Shown: positions 1 to 6,694 of the stretch, piece by piece
Layout of the letters: each line of letters begins with the position of its first letter
Numbering within the stretch: the stretch's first letter is position 1
From: Acidobacteriota bacterium
Lineage (GTDB): Bacteria; Acidobacteriota; Blastocatellia; Pyrinomonadales; Pyrinomonadaceae
Direction: 5' to 3'
DNA: 15,298 nt
Assembly (NCBI GenBank): GCA_013140875.1
Contig: JABFSB010000545.1
Span: 1 to 15,298, forward strand
The notes under the pieces: generated by a model
Told to the model about the DNA's origin: nothing
The model's database searches: none
Seen by the model: the letters and a program-made list of their open reading frames with translations, nothing else
Program-made: the position numbers and the translations under genes

Positions 1-1
1 G

Positions 2-376
2 TTAAAGGTTGTTGAGGCAATGAAGCGGTCCCATGTGTTTTGTTTTCCGACCGAGGCATCCGAGGGCTTTCCGAAGGTCGTATTGGAAGCCCTAGCCTGC
101 GGACTGCCTGTCGTTACGACAAGAGTGTCGGTTTTGCCTCATCTTATCGGCGAAGAATGCGGCATTTTGCTTGGCAAGCCGACGGAAGAGAATTTGGCGG
201 AGGCCGTCAAAGTCATTTTCTCGGATGCAAAAAAATACGAGTTGATGTCGGCCGCAGCCGTAGCGAAAGCTCAGCAATATTCGCTGGAAAACTGGCGTGA
301 GTCGATCGGCGAAACTTTACGCCGATCATGGAAAGTCGACTCGCTGTCGTCGTTGGAGGACCACGAGGGTTTTTGA
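2..376 (+). CDS. GT4 glycosyltransferase, C-terminal part (5' end outside window)
   Basis: The reading frame is open from base 2 to TGA at 374-376, giving 124 visible residues with no clear start, so the gene begins left of the window. An internal ATG at 20 would cut through the domain and is not a believable start. What is visible is the second Rossmann half of a GT-B fold, GT4 family (glycosyl transferases group 1): a TEASEGFPKVVLEAL segment with the two glutamates of the EX7E motif at visible residues 21 and 29, then a G-LPVV-T stretch and a GILLGKPTEENLAEAV segment. Such enzymes transfer a sugar from a nucleotide donor to a lipid-linked acceptor on the cytoplasmic face of the membrane with retention of configuration. 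Sugar and linkage cannot be told. The next gene follows after 11 bases on the same strand, consistent with one operon. Confidence 0.9.
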   Translation, partial: LKVVEAMKRSHVFCFPTEASEGFPKVVLEALACGLPVVTTRVSVLPHLIGEECGILLGKPTEENLAEAVKVIFSDAKKYELMSAAAVAKAQQYSLENWRESIGETLRRSWKVDSLSSLEDHEGF

Positions 377-387
377 CTAAATCGTAA

Positions 388-1503
388 ATGAGAATTGGTT
401 TTGTAGTTGGAACACTAGCTCGCGGCGGAGCGGAAAAGCAGCTTGTTTTCATGCTTCAGGCCTTGCAAAAGCTTGAAATAGAGGCGGTGGTCCTGTGTTT
501 AACAAGAGGCGAACCTTATGAGGAAGAAATAATAAATTTGGGCTTCGATGTTAGGCACGTCGGCAGCCCTAAATACCGACTGTCGCGCCTTTCAAATATT
601 GTTCGGGCGTTGCGCGAAACTCGCGCCGACATTATCCAAAGCTCGCATTTTTACACAAATGTATATGCGGGAGCCGCGGGGAAAATATTGAGAATCCCGA
701 GCATTGGAGCAGTTCGAAGTGATCTAGTTTACGAAATCCAAAGTCATAGGATTACGGGTAGGTTGCAGGTTTCGTTACCTGACATGCTCATTACCAATTC
801 GGACACGGCTCGTCGCCGGCTGCTTGAACGCGGTTTCGATACGGCAAAGATCGAGTTTGTCCGCAATGTCGTCGAAACCAAAGATGGATCGACAAAGGGA
901 TTGTTGCGCCCGGGATTGAATATTCTCTTCGCGGGACGATTGGACAAAAATAAAAGGCCGGAACGTTTCGTTCGTTTAGCATCTATTTTGAAAGAGAAAT
1001 TTCCGCACACCGACCTGAAGTTTCAAATAGCCGGTGACGGGGAGAAGCGGTTCGAGTTGGAAACAACCGCGGAGCTCCTCGGCTTAGGTCCCGACAAGTT
1101 AATCTTTCTTGGTGACTGCGCGGACATGAGTTGCGTCTACGCCGGAGCCGATATTCTTGTCTCCACTTCAGAGCGTGAAGGAACCCCGAATGTCGTACTG
1201 GAAGCCATGGCTCACGGTCTGCCAGTAGTTGCAACCGCAGTAGGCGGGACAACGGATATAGTTACTAATGGGCGAGGATTTCTGGTCGAACCGGGCGACG
1301 AAAACGCTCTTATCAAAGTTGCATCCGATCTGATTTTGAATGAGGATCTGAGACGTCATCTCGGCACCGAAGCCCGTCAATACGTTCGCACCAATCATTC
1401 CCTAGATGCTCTGCAAAAGCATCTTCTCAAAATCTACGAAGGCGTTTCAAAAAAAGCTGAGACGCGGCCAGTCTTTGGGTTCAAATCCGAAAGAGCTGAA
1501 TGA
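388..1503 (+). CDS. GT4 family glycosyltransferase
   Basis: A 371-residue GT-B enzyme of normal GT4 length. The N-terminal acceptor domain opens with MRIGFVVGTLARGGAEKQL; the RGGAEK loop near residues 12-17 is typical of GT4 proteins. The C-terminal donor domain begins around residue 179 with FAGRLDKNKRPE (181-192). The EX7E motif is intact (E264 and E272 in the segment EREGTPNVVLEAM), followed by HGLPVVATAVGG and a GFLVEPGD loop. It most likely adds one sugar to the growing lipid-linked repeat unit. ATG at 388 lacks a clear Shine-Dalgarno sequence, but it sits 11 bases after the previous stop and starts exactly at the first beta strand. The 3' end overlaps the next gene in an ATGA arrangement, implying translational coupling. 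No signal peptide or transmembrane segment is visible. Donor and acceptor are unknown. Confidence 0.95.
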   Translation: MRIGFVVGTLARGGAEKQLVFMLQALQKLEIEAVVLCLTRGEPYEEEIINLGFDVRHVGSPKYRLSRLSNIVRALRETRADIIQSSHFYTNVYAGAAGKILRIPSIGAVRSDLVYEIQSHRITGRLQVSLPDMLITNSDTARRRLLERGFDTAKIEFVRNVVETKDGSTKGLLRPGLNILFAGRLDKNKRPERFVRLASILKEKFPHTDLKFQIAGDGEKRFELETTAELLGLGPDKLIFLGDCADMSCVYAGADILVSTSEREGTPNVVLEAMAHGLPVVATAVGGTTDIVTNGRGFLVEPGDENALIKVASDLILNEDLRRHLGTEARQYVRTNHSLDALQKHLLKIYEGVSKKAETRPVFGFKSERAE

Positions 1504-2132
1504 AACCGGAAATCGTTTTAAGGACCTTGGATAAGAATGACTTGCCGCAGGTTGCACGCGTGCACATCGATGCATTTCCCGACAGCGCCCTCACGAAACT
1601 CGGCCCGACCGTAGTTGAGCAGTACTATCTGTGGCAACTGACCGGTCCACATAAAAAGGTCAGAGCCACCGGAGCGTTTGTCGCCGACGAATGCTCTGGA
1701 TTTTCGTTTAGCGGAATCTTTAATGGCAGCACTTCAGGCTTTCTTCATAAAAACAGGCTACTGCTCATAAGAAGGGTGTTGAAACACCCAAACCTCTTTG
1801 TTAATTCGAGTTTTCTTAAACGCTTAGGCGAGGGTGTAAGGTTACTGGCACGGGTCTCAAGAAAAAAGCCAGGATCTAAGCTTCCCGAGCGAGCCAAGCT
1901 CAAATACGGAATTCTATCGATCGCCGTTTCGCCACACTTTCAACAACTAGGAATTGGACAATTACTAATGCATGATGCCGAGAAAGAAGCGTTGAAATAT
2001 GGCTATCGAGAAATTTGCCTGACGGTTCACCCCGCCAATACGAAAGCTGTTCGATTTTATGAGCGTCAGAACTGGCAACAGTTCAGAACCAACGAGCTAT
2101 GGAACGGAGCAATGACGAAAATCCTCAGGTAA
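1500..2132 (+). CDS. GNAT family N-acetyltransferase
   Basis: A 210-residue protein with a GNAT fold in its C-terminal half. The acetyl-CoA binding motif A is seen as ILSIAVSPHF-QQLGIGQLL (about residues 138-156), where QQLGIG matches the Q/R-x-x-G-x-G/A pyrophosphate loop. After it come an alpha helix, HPANTKAVRFYERQNW (177-192) with the typical Asn and Tyr of motif B, and a closing strand. The N-terminal part (residues 1-60, LRTLDKNDLPQVARVH) fits the first GNAT strand and helix, but residues 75-135 form a basic insert that makes the protein longer than a minimal GNAT. The start ATG lies inside the stop of the preceding glycosyltransferase gene (ATGA, 1500-1503). Family members transfer an acetyl or related acyl group from CoA to an amine. 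Here an amino sugar is the natural candidate substrate because the locus encodes a sugar aminotransferase, but that is an inference. Confidence 0.9.
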   Translation: MKPEIVLRTLDKNDLPQVARVHIDAFPDSALTKLGPTVVEQYYLWQLTGPHKKVRATGAFVADECSGFSFSGIFNGSTSGFLHKNRLLLIRRVLKHPNLFVNSSFLKRLGEGVRLLARVSRKKPGSKLPERAKLKYGILSIAVSPHFQQLGIGQLLMHDAEKEALKYGYREICLTVHPANTKAVRFYERQNWQQFRTNELWNGAMTKILR

Positions 2133-2148
2133 AGCGAGCCTCGCTTAC
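2129..2148. repeat. short inverted repeat spanning a stop codon
   Basis: AAGCGA (2132-2137) and TCGCTT (2141-2146) can pair around GCC. The stem extends outward by two further pairs (GT at 2129-2130 with AC at 2147-2148) if A2131 bulges. It covers the GNAT stop codon (2130-2132) and sits in the 34-base gap before the next glycosyltransferase. There is no U-tract, so it is not a convincing rho-independent terminator; it could be an mRNA-stability hairpin or chance. Confidence 0.3.
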
Positions 2149-2166
2149 ACTGGGAACCAAACTGAC

Positions 2167-3270
2167 ATGAAACGGAAAAAAGCTCACCTTTGCTTTGTAG
2201 GAAACATGCTCGGACGTAATCGAGGTTATGTTACCACGCAAGGACAGGTCGTTGCCGACATGCTTGCCGCCGAAGGCTTTCAGGTTACGTGTGTTTCTTC
2301 AAAAATAAACCGCTTTGCTCGCCTAGCCCACATTATCACGACGATCATAAGAAGCCACAGAGATATTGATGTCCTTGTTCTTGAAGTTTACAGCGGCCTC
2401 GGCTTGATAATCGCCGACGTTGCCGGCTGGCTTGGCAAAATGTTCAAACTGCCTACGATCATGGTGCTGCATGGAGGACACTTGCCCGAATTTATTGGCC
2501 GGTATGGTTCGTGGACGAAAAGGGTTTTGGACCGAGCCGATTTCCTCGTTGCGCCATCAGCCTTTCTGGCGGAGAAAATCGGAGCATTCGGTTATGAGAT
2601 CACGCAGATTCCGAATGTGATCAACCTTGATGACTATTCGTTTAAGGAGCGCAATTGTATAGAACCGCGTCTGATATGGATGCGGAGCTTTCATCCGATC
2701 TACAATCCGGAGATGGCGATCCGGGTCCTTGCGGAATTAACGCCGAGTTTCCCGCGGGCGACGCTGACAATGGCGGGTGTCGACAAGGGCTTGGAAGATC
2801 GAATCAAACGAATGGTGAAAGAGGCTGGCTTGTCCGACGCCATAAGGTTTCCCGGTTTTCTCGGACCGGCCGAAAAGGCCTGTGAGTTTGCCGCCGCCGA
2901 CATCTATTTAAACACGAACCGCATCGATAACATGCCCGTTTCGGTTGTCGAAGCATGCGCCTACGGTCTGCCTGTCGTGGCAACACGTGTCGGAGGACTT
3001 CCCTATCTAATCAGGCACGGTGAAAACGGTTTTCTAGTGCCGAATGAAGATGTCGCGGCAATGACCGAAGCCGTAAAGGAGTTGATCGAGAACCCTGATT
3101 TGACGCGAAGCATTTCGCTTGCAGCCCGGCGTTTAGCCGAAAGGTCGGCTTGGAAGCGTGTACGCGACAATTGGGAAGAGTTATTTAGGAGAGCTCTGCG
3201 TCCAAAATCCGCTGTCAGCGAGCAGGCTTCGAGGGAAGACAATCTCACTGCCGAAAAGCTAAAGGTGTAG
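2167..3270 (+). CDS. GT4 family glycosyltransferase (atypical EX7E motif)
   Basis: A 367-residue GT-B protein. The N-terminal domain carries LCFVGNMLGRNRGYVTTQ, whose G-rich loop replaces the usual GGAE, and a conserved-looking LHGGHLPEF (101-109). The donor domain has a proline-rich FHPIYNPE (175-182), AGVDKGLEDRI, and the region around residues 251-262 (NRIDNMPVSVVE), followed by YGLPVVATRVGGLPYL and NGFLVPNED. The first glutamate of the EX7E motif is replaced by aspartate (D254) while the second is kept (E262), an uncommon but known type of change in GT4 enzymes. Its role is probably addition of a sugar to the lipid-linked repeat unit. The C-terminal 20-25 residues are charged and probably disordered. 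ATG at 2167 has no strong Shine-Dalgarno; it comes 34 bases after the GNAT stop. Confidence 0.93.
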   Translation: MKRKKAHLCFVGNMLGRNRGYVTTQGQVVADMLAAEGFQVTCVSSKINRFARLAHIITTIIRSHRDIDVLVLEVYSGLGLIIADVAGWLGKMFKLPTIMVLHGGHLPEFIGRYGSWTKRVLDRADFLVAPSAFLAEKIGAFGYEITQIPNVINLDDYSFKERNCIEPRLIWMRSFHPIYNPEMAIRVLAELTPSFPRATLTMAGVDKGLEDRIKRMVKEAGLSDAIRFPGFLGPAEKACEFAAADIYLNTNRIDNMPVSVVEACAYGLPVVATRVGGLPYLIRHGENGFLVPNEDVAAMTEAVKELIENPDLTRSISLAARRLAERSAWKRVRDNWEELFRRALRPKSAVSEQASREDNLTAEKLKV

Positions 3271-3322
3271 CCACTTTCATAAAACTTACGCAGAATCCTC
3301 GATCTACGAAATAACAAACGGT

Positions 3323-4726
3323 GTGAGCGACAATAGATTGCTTAAAATTTACCATCGGCTGCCACCCCGGGCTCGTTCGGCGGTGGCCAGCTTGCGAGGT
3401 TACTATCTAAATTATTCGCGTTACGGTCCTGAAACCGAAGCGAAGGTCATACAGGCGTTGGAGAGAGAATTCTGGAGTATTGGCGAATTGGAAGAATGGC
3501 AGAACGGCCGCCTTGCGCGTTTGCTTGAACGAGCAGCGACCAATGTGCCGTACTATCGCAGGCAATGGGAATCGGCTAGTCTTAAAAACGGTAACGATTG
3601 GAAAACGCTACAAAATTGGCCGGTTTTGCGAAAGAATGCGTTGCGCGGCAATAAGGCTGCTTTTGTGGGAGACGATGTAAACACGAGACGTTTGTTTTTG
3701 GAACATACCAGCGGAACGACCGGAACGCCAGTTGAATTCTGGAGCGACCGTGCAACGCTGCAGGCGTGGTATGCACTTGCCGAAGCGCGTTGGCGACGCT
3801 GGTATAGCGTTTCACGCCGCGACCGGTGGGCGATTATTGGCGGCCAGCACGTCGCCCCGTTCAATCAGGAAAAACCACCTTTCTGGGTTTGGAATGCCGG
3901 ACTTAATCAGCTTTATATGTCGGCTTTGCATATTAGGCCGGATTTTCTATCTCACTATCTCGATGCAATCCGCCGTTACAAAATCGTCTACCTTTACGGT
4001 TATTCATCGTCCCTCTATTGGCTCGCCCTCGCGGCGTTGGACAACAATATTACTCTGGATCTAAAGGTCGTGCTTACCAATGCCGAGCCTCTGTATGATT
4101 ATCAGCGCGAAGCTATGCAACAAGCGTTTAACTGCCCTGTCCGTGAAACTTATGGTTTGTGCGAGATGGTATGCGCAATGAGCGAGTGCGAATTCGGACG
4201 GATGCATCTTTGGACCGAAGCTGGCGTTGCAGAGCTTCTTGACAACAATGACCAACCTGTAAAACCGGGCGAGGCGGGTAAGCTCGTCTGCACCGGACTT
4301 TTGAACGAAGCGATGCCGCTCGTGCGATATGAGGTAATGGATGAAGCGCGATTCGCTCGGCCGGATTACCAATGCCCGTGCGGACGGGGCTTGCCCGTCG
4401 TAGAAAAGATATTGGGTAGACTCGACGACGCGATAGTGACCAAAGATGGGCGCAAACTCGCGCTGCTGGACATCGTTTTTGGAGCTCATCTCCACATAAA
4501 AGAGGCTCAGATAGTTCAGGAGAGCCTGGATCTCGTCCGTGTCCGGGTTGTTCCGGCAAAGGATTGGAGCGATGCGGATGCCCGCGAAATCAGGGCCGCG
4601 ATGGTCGAACGAATGGGCCAAACCGAAATTCGGGTTGAGATCGTCGACGAGATCGAGCGCACATTCGCCGGGAAACTTCGCGTGATGGTTTCCAAGATCA
4701 ATTCCCCGCATCGGCCTGCCAGGTAG
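3323..4726 (+). CDS. PaaK/CapK-like adenylate-forming ligase
   Basis: A 467-residue member of the ANL (AMP-forming) superfamily, phenylacetate-CoA-ligase-like branch, often called CapK in capsule clusters. The P-loop-like motif is LEHTSGTTGTPVEFW (TSGTTGTP at 129-136). The aromatic A5-type motif appears as ETYGLCEMV (275-283). The usual R-Y-x-x-x-D segment is seen as VRYEVMDEA (334-342) with R335 and D340, followed by CPCGRG. The small C-terminal domain has VEKILGRLDDAI and ends with the AGKLRV lysine motif (K451), so the expected catalytic residues are present. The reaction would be activation of a carboxylic acid as acyl-AMP and transfer to an unknown acceptor (CoA, carrier or sugar amine). 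The start is GTG at 3323, 52 bases after the previous gene, with a weak ribosome site; no better start is seen nearby. In surface-glycan loci such proteins are thought to add acyl or amino-acid substituents, but the substrate here is unknown. Confidence 0.88.
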   Translation: MSDNRLLKIYHRLPPRARSAVASLRGYYLNYSRYGPETEAKVIQALEREFWSIGELEEWQNGRLARLLERAATNVPYYRRQWESASLKNGNDWKTLQNWPVLRKNALRGNKAAFVGDDVNTRRLFLEHTSGTTGTPVEFWSDRATLQAWYALAEARWRRWYSVSRRDRWAIIGGQHVAPFNQEKPPFWVWNAGLNQLYMSALHIRPDFLSHYLDAIRRYKIVYLYGYSSSLYWLALAALDNNITLDLKVVLTNAEPLYDYQREAMQQAFNCPVRETYGLCEMVCAMSECEFGRMHLWTEAGVAELLDNNDQPVKPGEAGKLVCTGLLNEAMPLVRYEVMDEARFARPDYQCPCGRGLPVVEKILGRLDDAIVTKDGRKLALLDIVFGAHLHIKEAQIVQESLDLVRVRVVPAKDWSDADAREIRAAMVERMGQTEIRVEIVDEIERTFAGKLRVMVSKINSPHRPAR

Positions 4727-4762
4727 ATGATCCGCAAGTACTACCTATTCACCTAAAATCGA

Positions 4763-6694
4763 ATGTCGAAGTTCTGTTTTTATTTCGGCGATGACATCGA
4801 TGTTATCGATCGCCTACGCCAGGCCGTCATCTTTTGCTGGGGCGATGTCGAAGAATCCCGACTCGATTCATTCCATTTATTTATCGCCGCCGAAGATTTC
4901 GCCGACTTTAGTTGCCGGACAGGCACAGTGACCGGAGCTATTTCGGGCTATGCCAAAAACCAAACGGACTCGGTTCGTGAGCCCGGTATTGACGAGTTCT
5001 TCCATGAAATAAGCGATAGGGAATGGCCGCTCGGCAACGAATGGACTGGAAGCTTTGCGGCGATCGCTTACTCTTACGGAACTAAGGACGTCACTTTGTG
5101 CAACGATGTAATCGGACACTTTCCGCTGTACTACTCCCACGTCGGCAATGGATTCATCGGCGGCACAAGTCAGATCGCACTGGGCCGAGCCCTGGCCCGC
5201 GAGGTGGATGCAGTCGGCGTACTACAGCGAATTACCGTGCCATTTTGCAACTACGGGCGTCGTACGCTGCTCAAAGAAGTTTTCAGGCTCCTTCCAGGTG
5301 AACGACTGAAGTGGAACCGTAATGGTCGAAACGTTAAGCGCGAGTATGACAACTCTTTATGCAGCACCGTAACCGACACGGATTTGCGCAGTTCGGCTAA
5401 GCTCGTTTGGGACTGTCTCCGCAATGAAATAAAGGCCTCTATCGGTAATCGTCAAGAATTCTCGATCGCCACAAGCGGCGGATGGGACAGCCGGCTTATC
5501 CTCGGCGGTATTCCAAAGGGCGGATTTTCAGTTAATTGCGTGACTTACGGCGGAGAGGGCCTTTACGAAACACACATCGCCCGTGTATGCGCCACCGCAA
5601 TCGGAGCATCGCACGAATGCTTCCCGATAGAGGAAAAATACTTCCCTTCGCGGAGTCAGATCGAAGAGCTGATAAAGGAAACTGAATCCGCCAACTATTT
5701 TGAGTGGTTTGGAATCATCGAAAAGGCGAGGTCGGACGCGTCAAAAACCCTCCTACTTCTCGGCGATCTGTGCGAAAGCATCGACGGCAGATACATGACG
5801 GCTTTTTCAACAAGGAAAGCTCGAGTCAATTCGTTTTTGGGCGGAATTATCGGCAAACGCGAATTCTTCGAGAAATCGGACGACGTGACTTTTAAGCATT
5901 GGTGCGATGAAAAGCTAAAGGAGATAACACTAAGCCTGTTAGCAAACTTGAAACACTTGTCGGCTGACCTGACGGGTTCCCTTTCGGAAAAACAAATCAC
6001 TGAGGAAGTAGCGAACGATCTGAAACTCAGTTTTGCGAGGGTCAGTGACAATGTTCCGCCGTTTTCGGCAATGTATGATGAGCTGTTTATCTGGTTTCAC
6101 CGCATACGATTCTTGTTGGGCAATCAAATAAATTGGCTGAGTTCGGCGTTTCACCCGGCAAGTCCCGGATTGTCGATGCGCTTTTTGCGGCTTATCACCA
6201 CGGTCCATCCGCGACAAAGAATTAGAAAGCGGCTGATGAATGCCATTATCGATCTGCCTGAGTTCGACGAACTGTCTCGCATTCCGTCCGCGCAGATCCC
6301 GTTTGTATCTTCGCGTGCCCCAAGTTTAATAAAGGATGTTTTATGGGGCCTTCGTTCCGGCTTGGACCAGATATTGATCAAGAGAACAATGAAAAACAAA
6401 AAAGCCGGCGGACGGCAGCGGGTTCTGCGTTCGCTTGACTATGTTAAGGAGTATCGCAGGAATTCAACTGAAACGAACGTAAAAAGCTGGTTTTCCGACA
6501 ATTACATCGAGAGCGGCGATTACCTGCAGCTCGTCCGTAAACGCGCCGATCTCGATGCCTGGACACTGATAAATGTCGACATAGCTGCTCCCGCAAATGT
6601 CGCAATCATCCTAGATCTTTGCAAGCCCGAAACGCAAAAGCGCTTCAACCGGACTGCCCCCACCGCTTCCTTCTTTAGTACAAAGGCACGATAA
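4763..6694 (+). CDS. asparagine-synthase-like ATP-dependent ligase, degenerate glutaminase domain
   Basis: A 643-residue protein with the two-domain plan of AsnB-type enzymes. The N-terminal part (about 1-200) resembles the Ntn glutamine amidotransferase domain: GSFAAIAY (96-103), then LCNDVIGHFPLYYS (112-125) and FIGGTSQIAL, the usual strand order. The catalytic Cys that should follow Met is absent (it begins Met-Ser-Lys-Phe; the first Cys is residue 5), so ammonia release from glutamine is doubtful. The synthetase domain starts near 232 with the PP-loop SGGWDSRLIL (SGGxDS at 238-243), which binds ATP and forms an acyl-adenylate. The protein is therefore probably an amide ligase acting on a sugar acid, amino acid or acyl group of the surface glycan, as proposed for AsnB homologues in O-antigen clusters. 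ATG at 4763 has no clear Shine-Dalgarno. The stop overlaps the opposing beta-helix gene by 20 bases. Confidence 0.85.
   Translation: MSKFCFYFGDDIDVIDRLRQAVIFCWGDVEESRLDSFHLFIAAEDFADFSCRTGTVTGAISGYAKNQTDSVREPGIDEFFHEISDREWPLGNEWTGSFAAIAYSYGTKDVTLCNDVIGHFPLYYSHVGNGFIGGTSQIALGRALAREVDAVGVLQRITVPFCNYGRRTLLKEVFRLLPGERLKWNRNGRNVKREYDNSLCSTVTDTDLRSSAKLVWDCLRNEIKASIGNRQEFSIATSGGWDSRLILGGIPKGGFSVNCVTYGGEGLYETHIARVCATAIGASHECFPIEEKYFPSRSQIEELIKETESANYFEWFGIIEKARSDASKTLLLLGDLCESIDGRYMTAFSTRKARVNSFLGGIIGKREFFEKSDDVTFKHWCDEKLKEITLSLLANLKHLSADLTGSLSEKQITEEVANDLKLSFARVSDNVPPFSAMYDELFIWFHRIRFLLGNQINWLSSAFHPASPGLSMRFLRLITTVHPRQRIRKRLMNAIIDLPEFDELSRIPSAQIPFVSSRAPSLIKDVLWGLRSGLDQILIKRTMKNKKAGGRQRVLRSLDYVKEYRRNSTETNVKSWFSDNYIESGDYLQLVRKRADLDAWTLINVDIAAPANVAIILDLCKPETQKRFNRTAPTASFFSTKAR

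Noticed and set aside
4061..4711. Long minus-strand open frame (216 codons) inside the PaaK-like gene
   Set aside because: It is antisense to a clear adenylate-forming enzyme with intact motifs, its translation shows no domain, and there is no ribosome site; it is a shadow of codon bias on the coding strand.
4721..4746. AGGTAG / CTACCT inverted repeat around the stop of the PaaK-like gene
   Set aside because: Only six base pairs with a 14-base loop and no U-tract; too weak to call a terminator.
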